Position numbers and translations under genes: made by a program. A DNA stretch of 25,134 bases from Scatosoma sp045654025 (GTDB taxonomy: Bacteria > Bacillota > Clostridia > Christensenellales > Borkfalkiaceae): positions 1 to 25,134 of the forward strand of contig JAZOMO010000033.1 of assembly GCA_045654025.1 (NCBI GenBank), given 5' to 3'. Shown here piece by piece: positions 13,753-21,748 of this stretch; position 1 is the first letter of the stretch, and each line of letters opens with the position of its first letter. The notes beneath the pieces are model-generated. The model was not told where the DNA came from and did not search any database. It saw nothing but the letters and a program-made list of their open reading frames with translations.

Positions 13753-15429
13753 TTATTTCTTACGTTTTTTTATCAGCACGAACGCCGTTGCCAACAAGGG
13801 CGCAAGCGCGGAGATTGCAACAACGCTGCCGCAACCACTCGATGCGTTATCGTTATAGCCCGTCGAAGAACCGTTATTATCCGTCGCAGGAGGAGTGCTG
13901 CCCGTAGGAGGAGTGCTGTCCGTAGGAGGAGTGCTGTCCGCGGGAGGATTATCATCTGCGGGAGGATTATCGTCTGCGGGAGGATTATCATCTGCAGGAG
14001 GATTATCCTCTACGGGAGGGTTATCATCTACGGGAGGCGTAACAACAGGGGGGAACAAGGGCTCACCGTCTACCATAATACCGCCGGTCGAAAGGACTTT
14101 TACTTGATAGTCGCCATTGAAGTAATCTACAATCCCCGTTACGTCGATGGTCTTACCCAGCAACATGTCTTCCGTTACAAGAGTCCCATCGGGGCCTCTA
14201 AGGACAACGGTACGAACCGTCACTGTTTTGCCGTCTGCTTGGCAGGTGAGGGTCATTGCGCCGTCATTGTCGCCGCCGTTGTCGGTGGTGTAGATGCTAT
14301 TAACCTTAAGCCCCTTCATCGAAATCGAAGTATTCAGCGCGAGCTCTGCGTACTTGTAATTTTTCGTCGTGGTCGTAACCTCTTCCGTTTCAGGGTCTAC
14401 CGTTTCGATGGTGACGGGTACGGTCGAATTGAACTTCGTTGCCGTCGTTTCTACCTTTGCCGCAGGGAATCCCGTGCCTAAAAGTTGAACGTCGTCATCT
14501 CCGGGGAAGAAGTCGCTGTATTTCAGGGAGGAAACTTGGTACGAACCGTTAAATTCGCCAACCACGCCCGAAATACGGACTTTATTTCCGATAGCAAGCA
14601 GTGCAGAACCTTCCTTGAAGTTGAAACCATAGTATACGTAGATACCGTAATACATGTCCGTTTCTGCGTCATAGCTTTCTACGTAAACGCCTTGGTTGAC
14701 GTAGTAGGAAACGATGCCTTCAAACGCAACACGCTTTCCAAGGTAGTCCTTGACGTTGAGGCGAAGCCCCTTCAAGGTCAGCTCGATGGATTCGCCGTAG
14801 AAGAAGTCGGGGTCTTTTTCACTGGAGTGTACGTTCAGCTTCAACGCAGATGCCTGCGCGATAGCAGGGGTAGCCAGCGCGCCGTAACGGCTGGTACCTG
14901 CCTTCGAACCGACAGCAAGACCTTCCTGCAACAATTCAAGGTTCAGGTTGCGATACGTGTTCGAGCCAGGTGCTTTGTACCAAACCCAAGTCATATAACG
15001 GGTACCCGTAGAGTCCGCCTTCCATTCGTCCGTATCCGATTCGATAATAATCGAAGTAGCGGTAGACAATGCGTTTTTCGTGAAGTTGGACGCCTTTTTA
15101 CCCCAAGGTTCAACGTCGCCCGTAGATTCAGGGGTATTTACAGCTGCATATCTCGCCTTAAAGACGTTGTCCGTGCCCCAACCTTGTACGTGGAAGTGGG
15201 TGGTGTCGCCGTCGATGAACGCCTTTACCGTTACTTCTATCGTTTGGCTGTCGCCGTTCAAATCCAGGACGGCTTGGCCTGCGTAGTCAACGATTTCATC
15301 GGCAAGAGTTTCCGTTTCCGCCGCGGCACGAGGAGTTTCCTTGGCAGGAGCAGTGAATGCCCCTGCGCTGAAAGCCACTCCACACGCGCACGCGAGCGCC
15401 AATATAAATGATAATGCCGTTTTTTTCAT
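13753..15429 (-). CDS. Secreted staphylococcal-nuclease-type nuclease with two OB-fold domains and C-terminal membrane anchor
   Basis: Predicted surface DNA/RNA endonuclease, 558 residues. A signal peptide (MKKTALSFILALACACGVAF) is followed by an SNase domain (~65-200): FIDGDTTHFHV (Asp73, Asp75, Thr76), KARYAAVNTPES (Arg93, Glu101) and TGTRYMTWVWY (Arg144). These match the catalytic Arg35, Glu43 and Arg87 of staphylococcal nuclease; the Asp40 position is Asn98. Two OB-fold modules follow (~215-310 with VRISGVVGEFNGSYQV; ~365-455 with IDVTGIVDYFNGDYQV), then a PPADDN/STPPTD linker. The C-terminus reads SGCGS, a hydrophobic segment and KKRKK, an anchor without LPXTG. The gene starts 29 nt after the SBP stop with no terminator between, so it is very likely in the ABC-transporter operon. 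Part of this layout resembles Bacillus YhcR. Confidence 0.88.
   Translation of the reverse strand: MKKTALSFILALACACGVAFSAGAFTAPAKETPRAAAETETLADEIVDYAGQAVLDLNGDSQTIEVTVKAFIDGDTTHFHVQGWGTDNVFKARYAAVNTPESTGDVEPWGKKASNFTKNALSTATSIIIESDTDEWKADSTGTRYMTWVWYKAPGSNTYRNLNLELLQEGLAVGSKAGTSRYGALATPAIAQASALKLNVHSSEKDPDFFYGESIELTLKGLRLNVKDYLGKRVAFEGIVSYYVNQGVYVESYDAETDMYYGIYVYYGFNFKEGSALLAIGNKVRISGVVGEFNGSYQVSSLKYSDFFPGDDDVQLLGTGFPAAKVETTATKFNSTVPVTIETVDPETEEVTTTTKNYKYAELALNTSISMKGLKVNSIYTTDNGGDNDGAMTLTCQADGKTVTVRTVVLRGPDGTLVTEDMLLGKTIDVTGIVDYFNGDYQVKVLSTGGIMVDGEPLFPPVVTPPVDDNPPVEDNPPADDNPPADDNPPADDNPPADSTPPTDSTPPTGSTPPATDNNGSSTGYNDNASSGCGSVVAISALAPLLATAFVLIKKRKK
13880..14037 (-). repeat. 18-bp tandem repeat encoding PPADDN/STPPTD linker
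   Basis: About nine 6-residue units (PPVDDN, PPADDN, then STPPTD/STPPTG) join the last OB-fold to the C-terminal anchor of the nuclease. Pro-rich and acidic, consistent with a wall-spanning stalk. Confidence 0.88.
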
Positions 15430-15457
15430 AGCGTGTACCTATGTGTTTATTTGAATG

Positions 15458-17191
15458 TTATGGTTTGTAGTCGTAACGCAACTTGTCTACCGATTTCTTG
15501 AATTCAGACTTAATGAAATCCATTACCGACTGACCCTGTGCAGGCGAGTTTACGAAACAGTTCTGAATCAAGATACCAACTTGGTCACGTGCACCGGAAG
15601 AACCGATGAATGCAGGGGATACGAACAGTGCGTTTTCCTGTGCCAAACACTGCTTAACGCAGGTCATCTGCAGGTTTGCGTTACCGTCTGCCGCAGCAAG
15701 CTTGTTTGCATAAGCCGGGCTCTTTTCTGCAAGGTTGGAGATAACGGGTGCATAACCGGATGCCGCGGAGAATGCCGCCTGCAGGTTTACGTTCGTGGTG
15801 AGGAACTTCATAAACAGCCAAGTAGCTGCCATTTCCTGCTTATCCGTCTTATTGAACATACAGAGGGAAGGACCCTGGGAAATAACCTTAGGATTTTCAG
15901 GGCTGATCTGCGGAGGCAGTGCAACGCCTACTTCGAAAGGATATACCACTTGGCTGTTACCGCCTTCTTCCTGCGTATAAGGATCGGGGCATTGATAGGA
16001 TGCGCCTGCCGAAGAGCCGATACACATATAGGACTTGAGCTCGTTAGGATCCGTTTCAGTGAACAGGTCGGACGTGTAGCTACCGAAGGTTTCTTCCGTC
16101 GTCACTAAGCCGAGCTGATACCACTGTCTTAATCTGTCAACGAAGTAGTGGTTATATTCAACGTCGAACTGGAATTTCTGACCTTCCACGGTAGAGGTGT
16201 AAGGCGTACCAAGCTGTTCGCACATCGTGATGAACCAGTTTGCTTCACTGTCATAGCCGAGGGGTACGCAGGTAGGGTCGATTTGAACGATTTGGAGCAT
16301 TACTTCTTCCATTTCGTCCCAGGTGGTAGGCACCTTCAAGTTGTTTGCTTCGAAGAACGTCTTGTTGTAGTACAGAACTTCCGTGGATTTCGAATACGGC
16401 AGGGTATACATCTTGCCGTCGCCGTATGCGCGGCCTTCTTCAAGGTAGCCGCGAACGAATCCGTTCAATTCGTCCTGCGTCAAGCCCATAGAATCGCTTA
16501 CGATATAGTTGTCAAGCGAAGCAACTGCTCTTGCCTTTTTATAGAGAGCAACGTGGTCAGGGTAGCAGTATGCAAGGCTGGGGGAGTTACCGCCTGCCAG
16601 CTCCGTCGTGATTTGGTCGCGAAGGCCGGGATAGTCGCCCTTAGAAGCGTGCTCAATTTTGATGTTGGGGTAGAGTTTATTGAATGCGGGGATTGCAGAA
16701 TCCAAAACGGTACGCAACGTAGCGCCCATCGTGTGGTAGAAGGTAACGGTTACTGCGCCGCCGTTGTACGCTTCCACAGCCGTGGGGTCGCCGCTGATTT
16801 CGAAATTGCCTTCGCCACCGGTCAAGCCGCCGCTCGAGCTGTTGCCGCCCGCCAGTTGTCCAAGGGCTGCCCAGAAACCAAGTTCGGAATCGCCTGTGGA
16901 ATTGTCGGAGCTGCTGGAGCTGCTGGAGCTGCTGGAGCTGCTGGAGTTGCCAGAGCTGCTGGAGTTACCAGAGCTGCTGGAGTTGCCAGAGCTGCTGGAG
17001 TTGCCAGAGTTACTGGAGTTGCCAGAGCTGCTGGAGCCTGGCAGACCACCGAGGCCGCCACCAAGACCGCCGCTACTAACGCCGCCGGGACCTTCAAGAC
17101 CGCCGCCATCAAGCGTTGCGCATGCAGCAAAACTACCGGTCATCGTTAGAAGGGTTGCAAATGCAAGAATTTTCTTTGCGATTTTGTTCAT
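15458..17191 (-). CDS. ABC transporter extracellular solute-binding lipoprotein (family 1, UgpB/MalE-like)
   Basis: Binding component of the CUT1-type importer encoded just upstream; 577 residues. Signal peptide with lipobox FAAC (Cys24); a Gly-rich then GNSSSS-type linker (~30-105); then a classic family-1 binding domain beginning VTVTFYHTMGATLRTVLDSA and continuing FNKLYPNIKIEH and GNSPSLAYCYPD. The opening resembles UgpB (glycerol-3-phosphate) more than MalE, but the ligand cannot be assigned from sequence. RBS AAGGAG lies 12 nt before the ATG, a rather long spacing. It is fourth in the operon, 94 bp after the second permease, and is followed within 29 nt by the secreted nuclease gene, which suggests the imported ligand may derive from nucleic acids (inference). 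Confidence 0.92.
   Translation of the reverse strand: MNKIAKKILAFATLLTMTGSFAACATLDGGGLEGPGGVSSGGLGGGLGGLPGSSSSGNSSNSGNSSSSGNSSSSGNSSSSGNSSSSSSSSSSSSSDNSTGDSELGFWAALGQLAGGNSSSGGLTGGEGNFEISGDPTAVEAYNGGAVTVTFYHTMGATLRTVLDSAIPAFNKLYPNIKIEHASKGDYPGLRDQITTELAGGNSPSLAYCYPDHVALYKKARAVASLDNYIVSDSMGLTQDELNGFVRGYLEEGRAYGDGKMYTLPYSKSTEVLYYNKTFFEANNLKVPTTWDEMEEVMLQIVQIDPTCVPLGYDSEANWFITMCEQLGTPYTSTVEGQKFQFDVEYNHYFVDRLRQWYQLGLVTTEETFGSYTSDLFTETDPNELKSYMCIGSSAGASYQCPDPYTQEEGGNSQVVYPFEVGVALPPQISPENPKVISQGPSLCMFNKTDKQEMAATWLFMKFLTTNVNLQAAFSAASGYAPVISNLAEKSPAYANKLAAADGNANLQMTCVKQCLAQENALFVSPAFIGSSGARDQVGILIQNCFVNSPAQGQSVMDFIKSEFKKSVDKLRYDYKP
16890..17040 (-). repeat. 18-bp tandem repeat encoding GNSSSS linker
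   Basis: Units of GNSSSS/GNSSNS followed by a poly-Ser run, seen on the plus strand as recurring GAGCTGCTGGAGTTGCCA blocks. It forms the stalk between the lipid anchor and the solute-binding domain. Confidence 0.88.
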
Positions 17192-17285
17192 AAAATATCA
17201 GTTCTCCTTAATTGATATTATTTTTTCAAGTATGATTGTTAAGTGAGCTTTCGGCTCATCAAGGTAGGGGATAATCCCTATGGGA

Positions 17286-18278
17286 TTAACCTTTGATACC
17301 ACTTCTGGAAACGCCCTTCATAATATACTTACGAAGGAATACGAATACCATGAACAAGGGGATGGATACGATCGTAACCGCCGCCATCTGACGAGGGTAG
17401 TCGATACGACCCTGGTTGCCGTCTTCCGAGAAGTCCATTTCGCGCAAGCCGTTGGTAATCAGCTTGTGCATATCGTCGTTTGCAACCAGCTTCGGCCACA
17501 TATAGGAGTTCCAGGAACCCATCATCTTCAAAATCGTAATCGAAATGATGGTGGGAAGTGCCAAGGGAACCATAACCTTGCAAAGGTACTTAAAGTCGGA
17601 CGTGCCGTCTACCTTTGCCGCAAGGTATAATTCGTTGGGGATTTGTTGGAAGTTTTGCTTCAATAAATATATATAGAAGACGCTTACAAGGAAGGGAACG
17701 ATCAAAACGGTGTAGGTGTTCATCCAGCCAAGACGGTTTACCGTGATGTAGTTGGTAATCGTGAACAATTCACCGGGGATCATCATCGTTGCAAGCAAGA
17801 ATCCAAACAAAGTGTCCCTGCCCTTAAACTGCAAGCGGGAGAATGCGAACGCCGCCAAAATCGTAACAACCAGCGATAACAGCGTGGATACGATACCAAC
17901 GAACAGGGTGTTTAAGAATAATCTGTCCATTCTCGCGCCAACAAATGCATTCGAATAATTTTCCCAATGGAATTTTTTAGGGAAGAAAGTGGGGTTCTTT
18001 AATTCATATTCCTGCAACTCCTTCAACGAGGAAATAATCATCCAGTAGAAGGGGAATATGACGATAACCGCCATAATTGAAAGGAAGAGATACAGACCTA
18101 CTTGTACCAAGATTTTTATTATGCGTTGCTTGACGGATACCTGTTGCATATCCTTTTCACGCATAACCGCTTGCGCCAAGATTTCGGTGTTAGACACCGT
18201 TTCGGTTGAGTAGTTCTCTTCAGTTGCGGGGGTTAAGTTCTTGTTTTCTTCTAAATTTTCGTTTTTCAAATCACTCAT
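17286..18278 (-). CDS. ABC transporter permease, MalG/UgpE type
   Basis: Inner-membrane subunit of the CUT1 importer, 330 residues. About 45 acidic, polar residues precede the first membrane segment (GLYLFLSIMAVIVIFPFYW). The EAA loop that contacts the ATPase is ELYLAAKVDGTSDFKYLCKV, ending in MVPLALP. Around six hydrophobic segments are visible, and the C-terminus KYIMKGVSRSGIKG is typical of MalG-like permeases (KGxxxGAVKG). RBS AAGGAGG is placed 8 nt before the ATG and lies just beyond the stop of the preceding permease gene (17-nt gap), so the two are probably translationally coupled. The N-terminal extension is longer than in most homologues; no function is evident. Confidence 0.95.
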   Translation of the reverse strand: MSDLKNENLEENKNLTPATEENYSTETVSNTEILAQAVMREKDMQQVSVKQRIIKILVQVGLYLFLSIMAVIVIFPFYWMIISSLKELQEYELKNPTFFPKKFHWENYSNAFVGARMDRLFLNTLFVGIVSTLLSLVVTILAAFAFSRLQFKGRDTLFGFLLATMMIPGELFTITNYITVNRLGWMNTYTVLIVPFLVSVFYIYLLKQNFQQIPNELYLAAKVDGTSDFKYLCKVMVPLALPTIISITILKMMGSWNSYMWPKLVANDDMHKLITNGLREMDFSEDGNQGRIDYPRQMAAVTIVSIPLFMVFVFLRKYIMKGVSRSGIKG

Positions 18279-18295
18279 TAACCTAACCTCCTTAA

Positions 18296-19375
18296 TTAAT
18301 AATGTGTCTTTTTCTTGCTGACGTACAGGTTGACCATTGTTACGGCAAAGATGATACAGAACAGTAACAATGCCGATGCGCTGGCACGGCCTGCGGTGTC
18401 GTTTTCAAGCGCTTTATAAATCAAACCAACCATGGTTTGCATACTGCCTTCTTGTCCAACGGGACCCATTTTATCCCCGAACACGCCGACAACGCTTGTG
18501 TATTCCTTAAATCCGCCGATAAAGCCGGTGATAACAACGTAGGCAATCATCGGGGAGAGAAGGGGTACGGTGATGCGGAAGAAAGTGCGGGTACGGGAAG
18601 TACCGTCGATTTTTGCCGCGTCGTAGTATTGCTTGTTAATACCCTGCAAGCCGCCCAAAAGGACGAGGATTTTGAAGGGCAATGCATTCCATACAATATA
18701 GATGACCATTACAGCCAGCTTCGATCCGTAGAGCGAACCCGTATCAATCCAATTGACTGCCGGTACACCAAACCAACCGAGAATGGTGTTCATAACGCCT
18801 GCCGTTTTAATGATAGGACGAGCGGTACCGATACCAACGCCGACTACGTCAAACATAACGGCGAATACCATACCGATTGCCAGCGAGTTGGTAACGTAGG
18901 GCAGGAAGAAAATCGTTTGGAACAGCTTCTGCAAGGGCTTGATTGCATTCAAGCATACCGCAATCAACAACGCGATGGCAGTCGAGAGAGGAACGGTAAG
19001 CACGCAAAGCAGAATGGTGTTTTTGAGCGCCGTCAGGAATTGTGCGTCTCCCTGAATAACGTCAACGAAGTTTTGTACACCGAGTTGGTATTTTTCGCCG
19101 CCAAGTTCTCCAAGGTTGCTATATCCATCCAAGAATGCAATACGGACGGTGTTGAAAATGGGCCATACGGTGAAGATTGCAATCAGCACCACCACAGGCA
19201 GAAGGTAAATCCAGCCCTTCCATTTATCAAACTGTAGCTTTCTAACGATTAACTCTCTCCAAAATGCCTGGTAAATCCATGCAACGAAGAAGGTTTTCCA
19301 AACCCATTGTACACAAAAGGTTTGCCATACCGCTTTCACAAAAACGGTATGAAAGAAATTGCCTATTTTGCTCAT
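18296..19375 (-). CDS. ABC transporter permease, MalF/UgpA type
   Basis: Partner permease, 359 residues. An N-terminal amphipathic, Trp/Phe-rich stretch (~1-50) precedes the first clear membrane segment (GWIYLLPVVVLIAIFTVWP), where shorter UgpA-type permeases begin. The EAA loop is QYYDAAKIDGTSRTRTFFRI followed by TVPLLSP. The ATG at 19375 lies only 3 nt after the ATPase stop, with GAGGT inside the end of the ATPase gene, so expression is coupled. Together with the other permease it would form the heterodimeric channel for the binding protein. Confidence 0.95.
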   Translation of the reverse strand: MSKIGNFFHTVFVKAVWQTFCVQWVWKTFFVAWIYQAFWRELIVRKLQFDKWKGWIYLLPVVVLIAIFTVWPIFNTVRIAFLDGYSNLGELGGEKYQLGVQNFVDVIQGDAQFLTALKNTILLCVLTVPLSTAIALLIAVCLNAIKPLQKLFQTIFFLPYVTNSLAIGMVFAVMFDVVGVGIGTARPIIKTAGVMNTILGWFGVPAVNWIDTGSLYGSKLAVMVIYIVWNALPFKILVLLGGLQGINKQYYDAAKIDGTSRTRTFFRITVPLLSPMIAYVVITGFIGGFKEYTSVVGVFGDKMGPVGQEGSMQTMVGLIYKALENDTAGRASASALLLFCIIFAVTMVNLYVSKKKTHY

Positions 19376-19378
19376 AAT

Positions 19379-20479
19379 TTATACCTCAAAAGGGATTCTT
19401 TCTTCCGTTTCAGCGTTGAAGATAAAGGTTTTGTGGGGTTTCAGGTCGAAACGCACTTCCTTTGCCGTAACGTCAATTTTATTATCTGCGTCTACAATCG
19501 AACGGATAATAGGATTGAGGGATGCGTCGTTGCGGGAAACGATGCTGACGTCGCGGCCCATAACTTCTACGTTAGAAAGCTCGCAAGACAGCGCGCCTTT
19601 TTCGTTCAACACAAAGCCTTCGGGACGAACGGCAACGGTAACGGCGCAATCTTCCACGTCGTAGACGTTGAGCACCGCCTGGTCACCGATGTACAGCTTG
19701 CCGCCTTCCACGCGGCCGCTGAATACGTTGATAGGGGGAGTACCCAAGAATTTTGCAACGAACAGGTTGGTAGGGTTGTCGTAGATATCCTGAGGCTTGC
19801 CTACCTGCTGAACAACGCCCAGCTTCATTACGACGATCATATCAGAGATACTCATCGCTTCTTCCTGGTCGTGGGTTACGAATACGGTAGTGATGCCCGT
19901 TTCCTTTTGAATTCTACGGATTTCTTCACGAGTCTGCAATCTCAAGCGAGCGTCGAGGTTAGAAAGGGGCTCGTCCAACAGAAGAACGCGGGGCATTTTG
20001 ACAAGAGCACGCGCAATTGCAACACGTTGCTGCTGACCGCCGGAAAGTTCGCTGGGTTTTCTGTCCATCAATTCTTCGATTTGCACAAGCTTAGCAGCTT
20101 CGTACGCTCTTTGCAGCATTTCGGGCTTCGTAAGTTTGTCTGCCCCCTTAAGGTTCTGCAAAGGGAACATGATGTTCTGTCTTACAGTCATATGGGGGTA
20201 AAGCGCGTAGTTCTGGAATACCAAGCCGATACCTCTGTTTTCGGGGGCAAGATCGGTAACGTCTTCGTCGCCGAAGAAGATCTTACCAGCGGAAGGCTGT
20301 TGCAAGCCGCTAATCATGTACAGCGTGGTACTTTTTCCGCAACCAGAGGGGCCAAGCAAGCCCACTAGCTTGCCGTCGGGAATGGTAAACGTGAAGTTGT
20401 TTACCGCAACGACTTCTTCACCCGATTTCTTGTTACGGCTGGGGAAGATTTTTGTCAGATTTTGCAATTCTACTTTCAT
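19379..20479 (-). CDS. ABC transporter ATPase, UgpC/MsmK/MalK type
   Basis: Energises the CUT1 importer, 366 residues. Walker A GPSGCGKST (43-51), Q-loop Gln89, signature LSGGQQQR (145-152), Walker B VLLLDE (165-170) and H-loop His203 (VTHDQEEAMS) are all intact. A TOBE-type regulatory domain fills the C-terminal ~120 residues (VRPEGFVLNE, then DLKPHKTFIFNAETEERI). In several Gram-positives one MsmK-type ATPase serves many importers; here it is encoded first in the same operon as its permeases, so a dedicated role is simplest. RBS AGGAGG lies 4 nt before the ATG. A candidate promoter sits about 265 nt upstream. Confidence 0.96.
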   Translation of the reverse strand: MKVELQNLTKIFPSRNKKSGEEVVAVNNFTFTIPDGKLVGLLGPSGCGKSTTLYMISGLQQPSAGKIFFGDEDVTDLAPENRGIGLVFQNYALYPHMTVRQNIMFPLQNLKGADKLTKPEMLQRAYEAAKLVQIEELMDRKPSELSGGQQQRVAIARALVKMPRVLLLDEPLSNLDARLRLQTREEIRRIQKETGITTVFVTHDQEEAMSISDMIVVMKLGVVQQVGKPQDIYDNPTNLFVAKFLGTPPINVFSGRVEGGKLYIGDQAVLNVYDVEDCAVTVAVRPEGFVLNEKGALSCELSNVEVMGRDVSIVSRNDASLNPIIRSIVDADNKIDVTAKEVRFDLKPHKTFIFNAETEERIPFEV

Positions 20480-20740
20480 ATAACCTCCTATGCAACGTTA
20501 TACATTTTTTTCTTTTTTATTCATTTTCAAAGCGGCCGTATTCCGCTTTTTAACCAAAACAATATAATCCGAACCAAGATTTTTAGCGGTAAATTTTGCC
20601 TGCTACTTCGTTGAAACCCTTGATAAACCGTGCAGGTTTACCTGCGGATTTCGCCTTGTAGAAGAACAAAATTTTCTAGCTATAAATTGCTTCGCACCCA
20701 AAAGTTCGGATTTTGAAATGATTTTCGGTGCGAAGGAAGA
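20480..20740 (-). promoter_or_regulatory. Long untranslated leader of the ABC-transporter/nuclease operon
   Basis: About 255 nt separate the candidate promoter from the ATPase start. On the - strand I see an inverted repeat CTTCGCACC...GGTGCGAAG (plus 20690-20698 and 20727-20735) at the transcript start, a short hairpin GCAGG-TAAA-CCTGC (about 20632-20645), and AAAGCGG...CCGCTTT (about 20530-20550) shortly before the RBS. None is followed by a clean U-run and I do not recognise a known riboswitch. A 332-base gene-free stretch (20480-20811) consists of this leader plus the promoter. Confidence 0.4.
20583..20669 (-). other. Possible 28-codon leader ORF
   Basis: From TTG 20669 to TAA 20583 the - strand reads a Lys/Ala-rich peptide (MFFYKAKSAGKPARF... 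ending GKIYR) with codon choice like neighbouring genes. There is no clear RBS, and an in-frame stop lies four codons upstream. A second frame overlapping its end also looks gene-like (TAKNLGSDYIVLVKKRN). This may be a leader peptide, a gene remnant or chance. Confidence 0.15.
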
Positions 20741-20741
20741 T

Positions 20742-20770
20742 ATTATACCAAAGTATTATGATGACGACAA
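20742..20770 (-). promoter_or_regulatory. Candidate promoter of the ABC-transporter/nuclease operon
   Basis: On the - strand TTGTCG (plus 20765-20770), a 17-bp spacer and a perfect TATAAT (plus 20742-20747). It lies between the RDD gene stop and the operon leader and points toward the ATPase gene. Confidence 0.65.
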
Positions 20771-20811
20771 GCCGTGAAGCGTTCAAAAGACAGCTTTTGG
20801 GCTGGTTCGAA

Positions 20812-21570
20812 TTATCTTGCTTTGGTTACTGCTTCAGCGTGCTCTTCTTGCTGATGGGCGAGCAACTCTTCCTGCGTATCGAATACTTGCTGGCTGGCAA
20901 AGTCCACAACTGCCGTATCCGTGAGTAGGTCGTGGATAGAGGAATTCGTAGCGGTTGTAATCAGCATCACTACCTGCAAAACGAGTAATAGGCCGATGGT
21001 GATTAAACCAACGATTCCCATTAGGTCGAACCAAATCATTACAAGCAACGACAGGGGGAACAGTGTTTCAATGGCGAACAATCCCACGACGGTGCGGATA
21101 AAGAGAACGGGTTGGCTTGCCTTTACACAATTTGTGCGTATTACGGCCAAACCAAACATCTTTTTTCCAAGTGTCTGACCGTACCCAAAAAGTAAAGGGA
21201 CGACAAAATACCAAAGCAGATAAGCAAGCAAGATTCCACCACCAAACATAATCATCGTCAATGTGAAGACGTCCTGATAGGCTTTTTGGAATCCGGGGTC
21301 ACCGTAAAGCGCTTCATAGGCCTCGGTGTAAACTGCCTGTTCTGTTGCGGAGAGGGTCGCGTAGTCCTCTTCACTGATATCAAAGTCGATCCCGTAGATT
21401 GTTTCGTATTTCGTATAATATTCACTTACGACGTTTGCTTTTTCGTCGTAACCACACAATGCGGTAATCCCTGCTGCAAATCCAAACGCCAGCATCCCTG
21501 CGACGATAATGTCGAATAGGAATGCGGAGATGCGTTTCCAAAAATTTGCTTTTTGCAAGGTAACTGTCAT
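20812..21570 (-). CDS. RDD-family integral membrane protein
   Basis: 252 residues of unknown function. The frame stays open to 21669, but the ATG at 21570 is preferred because AGGAG lies 8 nt upstream and the typical RDD start follows (FWKRISAFLFDIIV, Arg13 and Asp20). Membrane segments are at about 15-38, 103-128, 155-178 and 183-206. Between the first two lies a ~65-residue polar, Glu/Tyr-rich loop, larger than in minimal RDD proteins. The RDD signature continues with GQTLGKKMFGLAVIR (131-145) and SIHDLLTDTAVVD (211-223). The C-terminal tail is Gln/Glu-rich and hydrophilic. It is transcribed away from deoC. RDD proteins have been linked to transport or ion exchange in a few cases, but no role can be assigned here. 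Confidence 0.88.
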   Translation of the reverse strand: MTVTLQKANFWKRISAFLFDIIVAGMLAFGFAAGITALCGYDEKANVVSEYYTKYETIYGIDFDISEEDYATLSATEQAVYTEAYEALYGDPGFQKAYQDVFTLTMIMFGGGILLAYLLWYFVVPLLFGYGQTLGKKMFGLAVIRTNCVKASQPVLFIRTVVGLFAIETLFPLSLLVMIWFDLMGIVGLITIGLLLVLQVVMLITTATNSSIHDLLTDTAVVDFASQQVFDTQEELLAHQQEEHAEAVTKAR

Positions 21571-21640
21571 AATAAAACTCCTGTTGCAATGACCTGTGCG
21601 CATACGCCCGTGCGCATTTCGCGAACACTCATACGTATAC

Positions 21641-21669
21641 ATAATAGCACGACTTTCGACAAAAAGCAA
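21641..21669 (-). promoter_or_regulatory. Candidate promoter of the RDD gene
   Basis: On the - strand TTGCTT (plus 21664-21669), a 17-bp spacer and TATTAT (plus 21641-21646), 71 nt before the ATG. It is divergent from the deoC promoter with about 50 bp between them. Confidence 0.45.
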
Positions 21670-21719
21670 TACCTTTTTTAAAGAAAAATGGAAAAAGTAA
21701 AAAATTTTCTATATGAATC

Positions 21720-21748
21720 TTGACAAAAAAGTAAAAAAAAGCTATAAT
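21720..21748 (+). promoter_or_regulatory. Consensus SigA-type promoter of the deo operon
   Basis: A perfect TTGACA (21720-21725), a 17-bp spacer rich in A, and a perfect TATAAT (21743-21748), 33 nt before the deoC ATG. I see no obvious operator palindrome overlapping it. Confidence 0.88.

Noticed and set aside
15130..15150. Asn98 in place of the metal-binding Asp40 of staphylococcal nuclease as a sign of an inactive enzyme
   Set aside because: An NTPE variant at this site is common in active-looking SNase homologues, and Arg93, Glu101 and Arg144 are kept.
17244..17258. TGAGC-TTTCG-GCTCA hairpin between the second permease and the binding-protein genes as a terminator or attenuator
   Set aside because: Five-bp stem without a U-tract; at most a small processing or stability hairpin.
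20783..20798. CAAAAG-ACAG-CTTTTG hairpin after the RDD gene as a terminator
   Set aside because: Only a 6-bp A/T-rich stem, with no T-run on the - strand side.
20728..20928. 66-codon + strand frame overlapping the end of the RDD gene
   Set aside because: It runs across the promoter region and antisense to a real gene, without RBS or recognisable features.
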